Source: Nitrobacter sp051535215 (GTDB taxonomy: Bacteria > Pseudomonadota > Alphaproteobacteria > Rhizobiales > Xanthobacteraceae). From it: a stretch of DNA of 64,000 nucleotides. Under the pieces are notes generated by a model. It searched no databases. It was not told the origin of the DNA and saw only the letters and a list, made by a program, of their open reading frames with translations. Shown here piece by piece: positions 16,717 through 25,697 of this stretch. The first letter of the stretch is position 1, and each line of letters begins with the position of its first letter. Where the stretch lies: contig NZ_JBPPLY010000005.1 in assembly GCF_051535215.1 (NCBI RefSeq), forward strand, positions 140,166 through 204,165, in the 5' to 3' direction. The position numbers and the translations under genes are program-made.

Positions 16717-17664
16717 ATGAGCCATGACCACCATCACGACAGCGACGGTGTCAGCCGCCGCAAGGTGCTCGAATGCATGACATGGGCCGGCACGGGCGTG
16801 CTCTGGACCCTTGCCGGCGGCGTGCCGCGATCGCTCGGCATTGTCGGATCGGCGCAAGCCGCCGAAGCATCCGCATCCGCCCTCACCTTCCTGCAGATCA
16901 GCGACAGCCATGTCGGCTTCGACAAGGCCGCCAACCCGCACGCGCTCGCAACGCTCGAAGAGGCGATCGGCAAGATCAAGACGCTGCCGGCGAAGCCGTC
17001 CTTCATGATCCACACCGGCGATATCACCCACCTGTCGAAAGCCTCCGAATTCGACGATGCCGAGCGCATCATCTCGCAGTCGCGGCTCGACGTGCACTAC
17101 GTGCCGGGCGAACATGACTTCATCGACGAGGAAATTAAACTATATCGCGAGCGGTATGGCCGCGGCACCAAGGGCGCGGGCTGGTACTCGTTCGACGCCA
17201 ACGGCGTGCACTTCATCGGCCTCGTCAACGTCGTCGATCTTAAGGCCGGCGGCCTCGGCAACCTCGGCGCGGAGCAACTGGCGTGGCTCGCGGACGACCT
17301 GACAGGCCGCTCGACTTCGCAGCCGATCGTGGTGTTCGCGCATATTCCGCTGTGGAGCGTCTATCCGACCTGGGGCTGGGGCACCGACGATGGCGCGCGG
17401 GCGCTCGATCTGCTCAAGAGCTTCGGCTCGGTGACCGTGTTGAACGGCCACATCCATCAGGTGATGCAGAAGGTCGAAGGCAACGTCACCTTCCATACCG
17501 CGCGCTCGACCGCCTTCCCGCAGCCCGCGCCGGGCACCGCGCCCTCGCCCGGGCCGATGAAGGTCGCCGACGACAAGCTGCGCAGCCTGCTCGGTACCGC
17601 CAGCATCATCTTCAAACCCGGCGAGGAGCGCCTCGCCATCATCGATACGCCGCTGCAAGGCTGA
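16717..17664 (+). CDS. Exported metallophosphoesterase (Tat signal)
   Basis: 315 residues from the ATG at 16717, supported by GGGAGA upstream. The N-terminus has a twin-arginine signal (SRRKVL at 13-18, then a hydrophobic stretch to SAQAAEA), so it is exported folded. The calcineurin-like core shows DSHVGF, HTGDITH, GEHDF, VVFAHIPLW and NGHIHQ, the five metal-binding blocks. The third block is GEHD rather than the usual GNHD/E, replacing the bridging Asn with Glu. The first residues are His-rich (HDHHHD). It starts a plus-strand run, with the cupredoxin seven bases after its stop, suggesting joint transcription. The substrate is unknown. Confidence 0.8.
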   Translation: MSHDHHHDSDGVSRRKVLECMTWAGTGVLWTLAGGVPRSLGIVGSAQAAEASASALTFLQISDSHVGFDKAANPHALATLEEAIGKIKTLPAKPSFMIHTGDITHLSKASEFDDAERIISQSRLDVHYVPGEHDFIDEEIKLYRERYGRGTKGAGWYSFDANGVHFIGLVNVVDLKAGGLGNLGAEQLAWLADDLTGRSTSQPIVVFAHIPLWSVYPTWGWGTDDGARALDLLKSFGSVTVLNGHIHQVMQKVEGNVTFHTARSTAFPQPAPGTAPSPGPMKVADDKLRSLLGTASIIFKPGEERLAIIDTPLQG

Positions 17665-17671
17665 GGATCGT

Positions 17672-18001
17672 ATGATGTCCCTGAACTTGCGCACAATCGC
17701 CGTCCGACTTGCAGCGGCCGCCGCGCTTGCAATGCAAATGTCCGCTGCCCATTGCGAAGAGGCGTCGGTGACGATCGACAACTTCACTTTCGAACCGGCG
17801 CAACTGACGGTGAAGGCCGGCACGACCGTGACGTGGACCAACCGTGACGACATCCCGCATACGGTCGTTTCGGCCGGTCAATTCCGCTCCAAGGCGCTGG
17901 ATACCGACGACAAATACTCGTTCACCTTCACCAGCGCCGGCGATTACAAATATTTTTGCTCGCTGCACCCGCATATGGTGGGAATGATCAAGGTTGAGTA
18001 A
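17672..18001 (+). CDS. Periplasmic cupredoxin (amicyanin/plastocyanin type)
   Basis: 109 residues: a signal peptide (about 1-28) and one small beta-sandwich copper domain. Type 1 copper ligands are visible as H63 (PHTVV), C96, H99 and M102 in the C-x2-H-x2-M loop CSLHPHM. It would shuttle electrons or hold copper in the periplasm. The start is seven bases after the metallophosphoesterase stop, and the end abuts the ECF sigma gene, so the four genes from 16717 to 19399 look like one operon. The electron partner is not evident. Confidence 0.88.
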   Translation: MMSLNLRTIAVRLAAAAALAMQMSAAHCEEASVTIDNFTFEPAQLTVKAGTTVTWTNRDDIPHTVVSAGQFRSKALDTDDKYSFTFTSAGDYKYFCSLHPHMVGMIKVE

Positions 18002-18077
18002 CGGCCAAAAGCGAGGCATCACCTTGGGGCTCAGGCAGCGTCCCGCTGCCGGAGCCCACCCGGCTGCGAACACCACG

Positions 18078-18641
18078 ATGCTGTTTGGCTCACCCGGAGA
18101 CGATCAGACAAAAGCGCAGCGCTTTCGCGACGCGGCCCTGCCCTATCTCGACGACGTCTACACTGTCGCGCGCTATCTCCTGCGTGATCCCGCCGACGCC
18201 GAGGACGCCGTGCAGGAATGCTATCTGCGCGCGTTGAAGCATTTCGACACTTACCACGGTCCGGCGATGAAGCCGTGGCTGCTCGCGATCCTGCGCAATG
18301 TCTGCCATGCCGAATTTGCCCGCCGCGCCAGGTCGGCCGCAACGACCATCGATGACCTGCCCGAAAGCGCCGAGACCACCGCCCCGCTGTGGCAGGAGAC
18401 CCAGGACACGCCGGAAACGCAGGCGCTGCAAAAACGCGACGCGAACTCAATCCGGCGGATGATCGCAGCGCTGCCAGAACCGTTCCACGAGACGTTCGTC
18501 CTGCGCGAAATCCAGAATCTGTCCTATCGCGAGATCGCCGAGATTGTCGATGCGCCGGTCGGCACCGTCATGTCACGGCTCGCGCGGGCGCGCGCCATGC
18601 TGCGGTCGGCATGGCTCGCGGAAGAGGAGCAATCCAGATGA
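18078..18641 (+). CDS. ECF sigma factor
   Basis: 187 residues from ATG 18078; a TTG at 17994 that overlaps the cupredoxin stop would add 28 residues and cannot be excluded. Region 2 (YLLRDPADAEDAVQECYLRALKHF, preceded by ALPYLDDVY) and region 4 (LPEPFHETFVLREIQNLSYREIAEIV, then APVGTVMSRLARAR) are complete. It directs polymerase to its own regulon, probably including this cluster. The stop overlaps the anti-sigma ATG (ATGA), so the pair is translationally coupled. No matching promoter was identified upstream of 16717. Confidence 0.88.
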   Translation: MLFGSPGDDQTKAQRFRDAALPYLDDVYTVARYLLRDPADAEDAVQECYLRALKHFDTYHGPAMKPWLLAILRNVCHAEFARRARSAATTIDDLPESAETTAPLWQETQDTPETQALQKRDANSIRRMIAALPEPFHETFVLREIQNLSYREIAEIVDAPVGTVMSRLARARAMLRSAWLAEEEQSR

Positions 18642-19399
18642 CCTGCGATGAAGCAGACATCCTTCTCCACGCGCTGATCGACGGCGAACTCGACGCTGGT
18701 CACGCGCGTCAGGTCGAAACCCATATCGCCACCTGCGCGCGCTGCACAGCCGCGCTCAAGACTTATCGCGAGATGAATGCTGCCATTGCTGCGGCGGATA
18801 TGCGCTTCACCGCGCCTGCGCACCTGCGCCAGCGGATCGAGGCGGCAATCCCGCAGGCGCGCGGCACCAGCCGCCGCTCGCTGCTCGCGGGCTTCGCCAT
18901 GGGCTCCGCCGTCTCCGCGATGGCTGCGACCGGCATCGTCGCGATCGTGCTGCGCACCGACGACGAGCAGCGCATCGCCTCCGAGATCGTCTCGGCGCAT
19001 CTGCGATCGCTGCAGGCAGGGCATCTGACCGACGTGCTCTCGACCGACCAGCACACGGTCAAGCCGTGGTTCAACGGGCGGCTCGACGTATCGCCGCCGG
19101 TGATCGACCTGACGGCACTCGGCTTCACGCTGATCGGTGGACGGCTCGACTATATCGATGGGCGAGCGATCGGCGCGGTCGTCTACAAGCGGCGCGCGCA
19201 CGTCATCAATCTGTTCGTCGCGCAGACGCCGAATGCTGGACACAGCGCGGCGCGCACCGAGGATGTGCAGGGCTTCAACATCCGCCGCTGGCGCGACCAC
19301 GGTCTGAACTTCTGGGCGGTGAGCGATCTCAACGCCGACGAGCTTGCCGAATTCAGCGACAAGCTCGAGAAGGCGATGCAGACGAACGGGAACGGTTAA
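18638..19399 (+). CDS. Membrane anti-sigma factor with zinc-finger (zf-HC2) domain
   Basis: 253 residues from the ATG that overlaps the sigma gene stop. The N-terminal zf-HC2 domain has H-x3-C-x2-C (HIATCARC near 31-38), which binds zinc and the sigma factor. One transmembrane helix follows a SRRSLLAG sequence (about 84-106). A C-terminal periplasmic domain of about 145 residues may sense the signal. Such proteins hold their ECF sigma inactive until the periplasmic domain is triggered. The exported cupredoxin and phosphoesterase upstream suggest an envelope, copper or oxidative signal, which is inference. Confidence 0.88.
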   Translation: MTCDEADILLHALIDGELDAGHARQVETHIATCARCTAALKTYREMNAAIAAADMRFTAPAHLRQRIEAAIPQARGTSRRSLLAGFAMGSAVSAMAATGIVAIVLRTDDEQRIASEIVSAHLRSLQAGHLTDVLSTDQHTVKPWFNGRLDVSPPVIDLTALGFTLIGGRLDYIDGRAIGAVVYKRRAHVINLFVAQTPNAGHSAARTEDVQGFNIRRWRDHGLNFWAVSDLNADELAEFSDKLEKAMQTNGNG

Positions 19400-19470
19400 A
19401 GCATGATCCCGACTGAAGGCCGCGCCGGCGAAAAGCGGAAGCGGCTTTCAAAGAGTCATGCTCAATCAAA
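19399..19470. repeat. Intergenic repeat related to the 14.6 and 27 kb family
   Basis: It begins at the anti-sigma stop with AAAGCATGATCC and ends with AGTCATGCTC, with a GC-rich imperfect inverted core (GCCGCGCCGGCG, then AAGCGGAAGCGGCTTT). The pattern is a variant of the same dispersed repeat. It lies between the convergent anti-sigma and hpnO genes. Confidence 0.6.
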
Positions 19471-19518
19471 AGGGTAACGCTCAAGTCTGATTCACCCAGT
19501 TGCATCAGACTCCAAGCA

Positions 19519-20910
19519 TCAGGCCGACTTGCGGACGGCGTTGTCCATCAGCGTCTTGCCGAGCGACCAGATCGCGCCGGGAACCTGATGGCTTGCGGCG
19601 ATGACGCTGTCGAACGAGGTCTCGATCCACTTGCAGTCTTCCTCGTTGATGATGAGCGGCGGCAGCAGCTTGATGGTATGGCTGCCGTGACCGGAGACCT
19701 GGGTGAGGATCTTATGATCCTTGAACAGCGGCACGGTGATGAGCTGACAGAACAGGCCCTTGTTGGCTGTCTCCAGCAGATTCCAGGATGCGCGCAACCG
19801 CAGTGATTTCGGCGGCCCGAACTCGATGCCGATCATCAGGCCCTTGCCGCGCACCTCCTTGAGAAGTTCGTAACCCGGCACCATGCGCTCCAGCGCCTGG
19901 CGCAATTCCTCGCCGCGCCTCGCCGCGTTCTCGATCAGCTTCTCGGCCTTCAGCACTTCAAGGGTCGCGATGCCGGCCGCCATCGCGAGATCGTTCTTGG
20001 CGAAGGTCGAGCCGTGAACCACGGCGCGATCCATGCGGTTGAATATCTTGTCGAAGATATGCTTGCGGGTCAGCACCGCGCCGACCGGCACATGACCGCC
20101 GGACAGGGCTTTGGCCAGCAGCACCATGTCGGGCTCGACGTTCCAGTGCTCGACGGCGAGAAAACGTCCGGTCCGGCCGATGCCGGTCTGAACTTCATCC
20201 GCCACGAACAGCGTGCCGTATTTCCGACACAGCGCGGCCGCTCCCGGCAGGAACTCGTCGCTCGGTATATTGACGCCCTTGCCCTGGATCGGTTCGACGA
20301 TGAAGGCTGCGACCCGCCGCGACGACAGCGCCTGCTCCAGCGCGGCCAGATCGTTGAAGGGAATGACGCCACAGTCCGGAAGCAGAGGGTCGAACCCGCC
20401 ACGGAAATTCTTGTCGTCAGTCAGGGACAGCGCGCCGTAGGTCAGCCCGTGATAAGCGTGATCGCAGTAAACGATGCCGGTCCGCCCGGTAGCGACACGC
20501 GCGAACTTGATCGCGGCCTCGACGCTTTCCGCCCCCGAATTCGCAAAAAACACCTTGTCGAGATAGGGAACATGCGCGAGCAGCCGCTCGGCCAGAATGC
20601 CGGCCAGCGTCGAGACATCCATCTGCACGAGATTCGGCAGATCGCTGTCGAGGACGCTTTTGAGGGCATCCCGCAGCACGGGATGGTTCCGCCCAATCGC
20701 AAAAACGCCAAATCCGCTGAGTAGGTCAAGATAACGGGCGCCCTCGCGATCGACCAGATATTGACCGTGACCGCTCTGGAAACCGACATCGTAGCCGATG
20801 GTCTTCAGAACTCTGACGAGCTGTTCATTGAGGTGGCGGACATGCATCGCGCTGCGCTGCGCCTGCCGTTCCACAAACATCTCGGAAACGTCTAGATTTG
20901 GATATAGCAT
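19519..20910 (-). CDS. hpnO: HpnO, aminotransferase making aminobacteriohopanetriol
   Basis: 463 residues, class III PLP aminotransferase of the acetylornithine type. Visible signatures are FANSGAESVEAAIKFAR, YHGLTYGALSLT, the PLP-binding FVADEVQTGIGRTG, and the Schiff-base lysine in LLAKALSGGHVP. In Rhodopseudomonas palustris HpnO converts the C35 hopanoid side-chain aldehyde to aminobacteriohopanetriol. The position at the edge of a hopanoid locus is the reason to prefer HpnO over ornithine or acetylornithine aminotransferase. It is transcribed alone and convergent with the anti-sigma gene. It is cytosolic or membrane-associated. Confidence 0.88.
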   Translation of the reverse strand: MLYPNLDVSEMFVERQAQRSAMHVRHLNEQLVRVLKTIGYDVGFQSGHGQYLVDREGARYLDLLSGFGVFAIGRNHPVLRDALKSVLDSDLPNLVQMDVSTLAGILAERLLAHVPYLDKVFFANSGAESVEAAIKFARVATGRTGIVYCDHAYHGLTYGALSLTDDKNFRGGFDPLLPDCGVIPFNDLAALEQALSSRRVAAFIVEPIQGKGVNIPSDEFLPGAAALCRKYGTLFVADEVQTGIGRTGRFLAVEHWNVEPDMVLLAKALSGGHVPVGAVLTRKHIFDKIFNRMDRAVVHGSTFAKNDLAMAAGIATLEVLKAEKLIENAARRGEELRQALERMVPGYELLKEVRGKGLMIGIEFGPPKSLRLRASWNLLETANKGLFCQLITVPLFKDHKILTQVSGHGSHTIKLLPPLIINEEDCKWIETSFDSVIAASHQVPGAIWSLGKTLMDNAVRKSA

Positions 20911-21043
20911 CCGCTACATACTTCGGTTGATGGCGGTTTCGTCAACTGAAAAGCATGAATATGACAATTTGCTTTGTCACTGATCCCCAGCCCTTCTACT
21001 TAGGCACAGGCTTGAAGATATGTTTCAGCGTCCAGGACATACC

Positions 21044-21724
21044 ATGCGTACTTTAAATAATTGCAGGATTCTCGCCACTACCTCTCTCGTCGCAGCGGCG
21101 CTGGTGACGGCGGGATTCGGGACAGCCGGAGCGGCCGATCCGACCGGCGACTGGCGCGTTGCCGACGGCGTCGCCAATATTCGCGTTGCCGAATGCAATG
21201 GCGCGATGTGGGGAGTCGTCTCCTGGGAGAAGCAGCCCGGCGGCGTCGATCAGAACAATCCGGACGCCTCGAAGAGGAGCCGCCCGACGCTCGGAATGCC
21301 AATTCTTCTGGAAATGAAAAAGAAGAAACCGGAGAAGGAGGAGTGGGACGGTCAGGTCTATAATGCCAAGGACGGCAAAACCTATGAGTCCTCGATCAAA
21401 CTGACATCGCCGGATCAACTCGAGATCGAAGGCTGCGTGCTCGGTATCCTGTGCGGCGGCGAGACATGGACCCGCGTGGCGGGTCCGATTCCCAGCAGTC
21501 CGTCCAACAATCCTGCTACCAGCCCTGCCCACCCTACCGCCAAAGGCGCACCGAAACCGGGCACGGCACCGAAAGCAGGCATGGCAAAGACCAACGCGCC
21601 GAAGGCACAGGCCAGGACCACCGGTCAGAAGACAGCCACCGCCACGACCCCGGATGACCCCGTGGGCGATATCTGTCTACTTCCCGACATTGCGGGGGCG
21701 GCCCATGAGGGCGGGCTGAAATAG
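21044..21724 (+). CDS. DUF2147 family exported protein
   Basis: 226 residues from ATG 21044 (AGGA ribosome site); ATG 21020 is an alternative. It has a signal peptide (about 1-31, ending TAGAADP), then the DUF2147 beta-barrel-like domain starting GDWRVADGVANIRVAECNG and continuing through DGKTYESSIKL to CVLGILCGGETWTRV (about 35-150). A long Pro/Ala/Lys/Thr-rich tail follows (about 155-210). The family is periplasmic and uncharacterised. It lies between hpnO and hpnN, divergent from hpnO. Its last 48 bases overlap the 3' end of hpnN on the opposite strand. A link to hopanoid handling is inferred only from position. Confidence 0.75.
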   Translation: MRTLNNCRILATTSLVAAALVTAGFGTAGAADPTGDWRVADGVANIRVAECNGAMWGVVSWEKQPGGVDQNNPDASKRSRPTLGMPILLEMKKKKPEKEEWDGQVYNAKDGKTYESSIKLTSPDQLEIEGCVLGILCGGETWTRVAGPIPSSPSNNPATSPAHPTAKGAPKPGTAPKAGMAKTNAPKAQARTTGQKTATATTPDDPVGDICLLPDIAGAAHEGGLK

Positions 21725-24262
21725 CAGCACGGCTGCAAGCGTCGTGACGAGCGACAAAGCCAGCAGCTTGCCCATGCTCGCCGTGCCGGGATGGCTCGAC
21801 AGCCACAGGCTGCCGAACGCGGTCGCGGTGGTCAGCGCGCTGAAGAAGATTGCCCGCGTCAGGCTCGATTGCAGCAGATTCGTCCTGCCGGAACGCCAGG
21901 CGGTGACGTAGTATATCTTGAACGCCACGCCGACGCCGAGCAGCAGCGGCAGCGCGACGATGTTGGCGAAGTTGAGCGGAAGCCCGATCAGGACGCAGAT
22001 CTCCAGCGTCACCGCCCCCGCGACCAGCAAGGGGACCAGCGTCAGCAACACGTCAGTGATTCGGCGCAGCGCCAGCCAAAGCAGGATGCTGATCGAGGCC
22101 AGGGCCCACAGCCCCGCCTCGATAAATGCCTTCACGATGGTGTCTCCCGATTTGAGAATCGATACCGGTCCGCCGATCGCGGTGGGCTCGGCGGCGAGCA
22201 CGGCACTGGCAAACTTGCGCAGCGTATCATTGTTGTCCGGATCGCCGCGCGGCAACGCTTCGACACGCATGACGCCGTCGCTCTTCCAGAGCTTCACGAA
22301 ATCCGGCGGCAGGGATTTCAGGCTGATCGGTTCAGCCTTCAATGAACTGCGGATCTGCTCGAACATCAGCTTGAGCGGTTCGACGAACATGGCCTGAACT
22401 TTTTCGCGCGTCGCCTCGTTCGACTCGGCCAACCGGGTCAGATCGTCGGCCAGTCGCTTCGCGGCCGTAGCGCCCGGCCCCTGATTGCCGCCAGCGGCCT
22501 TGCGCAGGCTGTCGGCGGCCTCCTTCAGCGCACTGACATTCTCCCCGTCGGAGGGTGGCGGGTCGATCGAATCCGGATTGAGCGCGGGACCGAGAACCTT
22601 AGCGCCCTGCGCGATCAGCTTGAGTTTCTCCGGCTGGTCGGCGGGAACAAAGCTGTCGAGCCCCCTGGTGCGTGCGACTTCCGGCACCTTGGCGAGCCGG
22701 GCCTCGACCTGCTTTGCTTCCTGCTCGGACTTGACCATCACGTTGATGGCGTTCGCGCCGGTCTCCGGATCTTTCCGCAAATCCAGATACGTCGCGATCG
22801 ATTCGACTTTCGTGCTCCTCAGGTGGATCGGATTGAAATCGAACCGCAGGAAGTAGAGCGCGGGTGATCCGAGAATCACGACGGCCAGCGTACTGACGAT
22901 GATCGCCACGCGATACTTTTCGAGGAAATGATCGAGCGGCGCCAGAAACGCGTAGCCGACCGGATCTTTCTCGCCAGGCGGATTCAGAAGACGCAGCAAC
23001 GCCGGAAGCACGGTGATGCTTGCAAAAAAGGCGACCAGCATGCCGACGCCGGCGATCTTGCCGAGTTCCGAAACGCCTTTGTAATCGGTCGGCAGAAACG
23101 ACAGGAAGCCCGCCGCCGTGGCCATGGCCGCCAGCGACAGCGGCACCGCCGAACGCTTCGCCGCGATCAGCAACGCCGCTTCCAGATCGTCGGTCTTGAA
23201 GCGTTCGGAGCGATAGCGGACGCTGTACTGGATTCCGAAATCGACGCCCAGTCCGACGAACAGGACGGCGAACGCGATCGACAGAAGATTGAGCGACGTC
23301 ACCATCATGAGACCGACCGCCGTCGTGATGGCGAGCCCGATGAACAGCGTCACGAACACCGCGAAGATGATCTTCGGCGAGCGCAGCGCCAGCCAGAGAA
23401 TCAACAGCACCACCAGCACCGTGCCGATGCCGTTGACGACCGCGCCCTCCTGCACGGTGGCGAATTCCTCGTTGGCGATCGGAACCGGTCCGGTCAGGCG
23501 GACACGGGCGCCGAACTTGCCGGCGATATCCAGATCGGTGGCGGCTTGGCGGATCGCGTCGGTGGCGTCCTTGCCGGGTTCCAGCGCGTTGAAATCGAGG
23601 TACGGCTTGACCTGAATCAGCACGCGGCGATCGGAATCGGTCAGCGGCTTGTCGCTGGCGAGTTCACGCCAGGAAAAAAAGCCATTCCCCTTGGTCAGGA
23701 CGTCCTCGATGCTCTGGGCGATCTGCGAGAACGGCCGCGCCGTGCTGTCCAGCGCGAACTGCCCCCGTTTCAGGCCCACGAGCGCTGTTTCGAGCGCCCC
23801 CGTCAGCCCGCGCAAACTCGGATCGCCGGCCATGATCTCGACAAGCGGTGCGGCCTCGCTGAATTGACCGGTGATCTGCCTGACCTCGTCGGTCGGCAGG
23901 AAAAGCAGGCCGTTTCGTTCAAAAAACGGACCGCCCCCGAGTTGCTGAACGGCTTCGAAATGATTGTGGTCGCCGGCGAGCTTCGCCGTCAGCAGGGTGC
24001 CGGCCGCTCCCGCAAACTCGGCTGTCGGAGCCTCCACGACCGCAAGGATCAGCCTTTCCTGGTCAAACGCTTTCTCGAAAGCGATGTCGCGCTGCCGCCA
24101 ATCCAGGTTGGGAGAGATCAACCTATTGATATCAGTATTGATTTCAAAATTTCTTGCGGTATATAAGACTGCTCCGGCCGCCAGCACGATCGCGACCAAC
24201 GCAGTAACCAGGGCAAATCGTGTGCAAGCCTTAACGATTGAAACAACTATACCTGTCAGCAC
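21677..24262 (-). CDS. hpnN: HpnN, hopanoid RND/MMPL-family exporter
   Basis: 861 residues from a GTG start. The architecture is an RND-like (MMPL/SSD) transporter: an N-terminal helix (about 14-33), a large periplasmic loop, a block of five to six helices (about 270-430), a helix near 455-475, a second periplasmic domain, and a C-terminal helix block (about 710-855). In R. palustris and Burkholderia HpnN moves hopanoids from the inner to the outer membrane and is needed for normal division. SLNLLSIAFAVLFVGLGVDFGIQYSVRYR is the typical helix 4 region of the family. The gene is alone on its strand, convergent with the DUF2147 gene and divergent from ispH. Confidence 0.9.
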   Translation of the reverse strand: MLTGIVVSIVKACTRFALVTALVAIVLAAGAVLYTARNFEINTDINRLISPNLDWRQRDIAFEKAFDQERLILAVVEAPTAEFAGAAGTLLTAKLAGDHNHFEAVQQLGGGPFFERNGLLFLPTDEVRQITGQFSEAAPLVEIMAGDPSLRGLTGALETALVGLKRGQFALDSTARPFSQIAQSIEDVLTKGNGFFSWRELASDKPLTDSDRRVLIQVKPYLDFNALEPGKDATDAIRQAATDLDIAGKFGARVRLTGPVPIANEEFATVQEGAVVNGIGTVLVVLLILWLALRSPKIIFAVFVTLFIGLAITTAVGLMMVTSLNLLSIAFAVLFVGLGVDFGIQYSVRYRSERFKTDDLEAALLIAAKRSAVPLSLAAMATAAGFLSFLPTDYKGVSELGKIAGVGMLVAFFASITVLPALLRLLNPPGEKDPVGYAFLAPLDHFLEKYRVAIIVSTLAVVILGSPALYFLRFDFNPIHLRSTKVESIATYLDLRKDPETGANAINVMVKSEQEAKQVEARLAKVPEVARTRGLDSFVPADQPEKLKLIAQGAKVLGPALNPDSIDPPPSDGENVSALKEAADSLRKAAGGNQGPGATAAKRLADDLTRLAESNEATREKVQAMFVEPLKLMFEQIRSSLKAEPISLKSLPPDFVKLWKSDGVMRVEALPRGDPDNNDTLRKFASAVLAAEPTAIGGPVSILKSGDTIVKAFIEAGLWALASISILLWLALRRITDVLLTLVPLLVAGAVTLEICVLIGLPLNFANIVALPLLLGVGVAFKIYYVTAWRSGRTNLLQSSLTRAIFFSALTTATAFGSLWLSSHPGTASMGKLLALSLVTTLAAVLLFQPALMGRPRNVGK

Positions 24263-24707
24263 GTTCTTTCTTTCTGCTACCGCAATACGTAAAAGACACC
24301 GAATTCCGGTCCGATTCTTCCGCCTGATCTAGTGGTTTTGTACCCTGTTGTCTTCAGAAGCTTGGACAAATGGCCACGGTTTTGATTGGGGATGATTGCC
24401 GGATGATTCGGCTTGAAGTCGGTCGCCTTGATATAAGGCCGACGGATAGATGACAAAGTGACGAACAGGTGAGGCTTCAAAGCCGATGCTGTATCATAAT
24501 ACCGGGATACGCTTTCCGGCATGGATTCAGCGACCGAACGTCCGCCTAGAGGCTTTTTTGCCCGGATTCATGGCCCTGTAAGTCATAGCGAGTTCCCGGG
24601 ACGCGCCCCTTAGATTAAACACCTGTGACTTTTCTTGAAGACAAGTGTGATTTTAAGACGAAAACGTTCGGACTATATGGAGCTAGGTATAATGCGTAAG
24701 GTGCAAA
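24263..24707. other. Divergent hpnN-ispH intergenic region
   Basis: 445 bases holding the promoters of hpnN and ispH. A TATAAT at 24688-24693 is too close to the ispH start and has no good -35. A small GCCT-AGA-GGC hairpin followed by T6 lies at about 24544-24559. A minus-strand 81-codon frame (24277-24522) shows no family features. No SOS, EcfG or FixK box is seen. Confidence 0.4.
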
Positions 24708-25652
24708 TTGACTGACGTTCGCCCAATTGAAATTCTTCTGGCGCAACCGCGGGGATTCTGCGCGGGGGTGGTGCGCGCGATCGAGATCGTAGAGCGCGCG
24801 CTGGAAAAGTACGGAGCGCCGGTATACGTCCGCCACGAGATCGTTCACAACAAGTACGTCGTCGAAGGCCTCAAGAACAAAGGTGCGATCTTCGTCGAGG
24901 ATCTGTCCGAGGTTCCGCCGAAAGCCGTCACCGTGTTCAGCGCTCACGGCGTCGCGCGCAGCGTGGAAGAAGAGGCTGCCACGCGCGGTTTGCCGGTGCT
25001 CAATGCCACCTGCCCGCTGGTCAGCAAGGTCCACAACCAGGGCAAACGCTACGTATCGAAGGGACGGACCCTGATTTTGATCGGCCACGCCGGCCATCCC
25101 GAGGTCGAGGGAACCATGGGACAGGTTTCCGGTCCAGTTTTGCTGGTTCAGGACGTCGATGATGTTGCGGCCCTGACGTTGCCCGCCGACACCCCGGTCG
25201 CCTATATCACCCAGACGACGCTCAGCGTCGACGATACCAAGGATATCATCCTCGCGCTTCAGCAGCGTTTTACGGATATCCAGGGCCCTGACACGCGGGA
25301 TATCTGCTATGCAACGCAGAATCGGCAATCCGCGGTCAGAGATCTCAGTAAGCTGGTGGATGTCATCCTGGTTGTCGGAGCAACCAATAGTTCAAATTCT
25401 AATCGGCTGCGCGAAATCGGCACCGAAGTCGGAGTTGCAAGTTATCTCATCTCCGACGGAAGCGAACTCAACGCGGAGTGGGTGAAGGACGCGAAAACCG
25501 TGGGCATCACCGCTGGCGCCTCCGCGCCGGAAGTGCTTGTCGATGACGTCATCGAGGCCTTGAGGCGCATAGGGCCGGTGGCTGTCTCGGTGCTGCCGGG
25601 GCGCGAAGAAAACATCGAATTCCGGCTTCCATCCGAACTCACCTCAGCCTGA
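24708..25652 (+). CDS. ispH: 4-Hydroxy-3-methylbut-2-enyl diphosphate reductase
   Basis: 314 residues from a TTG start (AAGG at -10; no in-frame ATG fits). IspH reduces HMBPP to IPP and DMAPP, the last step of the MEP isoprenoid pathway, with a [4Fe-4S] cluster. Cluster cysteines C18 (GFCAGV), C102 (ATCPLV) and C200 (CYATQNRQ) are all present, as are substrate histidines H47, H80 and H130 and the catalytic glutamate in PEVEG (E134). It is followed 45 bases later by hpnH, so the two are probably co-transcribed, placing precursor supply with hopanoid synthesis. The weak TTG start may limit translation. Confidence 0.93.
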   Translation: MTDVRPIEILLAQPRGFCAGVVRAIEIVERALEKYGAPVYVRHEIVHNKYVVEGLKNKGAIFVEDLSEVPPKAVTVFSAHGVARSVEEEAATRGLPVLNATCPLVSKVHNQGKRYVSKGRTLILIGHAGHPEVEGTMGQVSGPVLLVQDVDDVAALTLPADTPVAYITQTTLSVDDTKDIILALQQRFTDIQGPDTRDICYATQNRQSAVRDLSKLVDVILVVGATNSSNSNRLREIGTEVGVASYLISDGSELNAEWVKDAKTVGITAGASAPEVLVDDVIEALRRIGPVAVSVLPGREENIEFRLPSELTSA

Positions 25653-25697
25653 TCCCTTTCAAATTTCAGACTGGTAACTCCAGAAAGAACACTTGTG

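Noticed and set aside
24277..24522. 81-codon minus-strand frame between hpnN and ispH
   Set aside because: No motif, no ribosome site and atypical composition for a gene here; it is in a regulatory gap.
24688..24693. TATAAT as the ispH promoter
   Set aside because: No suitable -35 at 16-18 bases, and it would leave almost no leader before the start codon.
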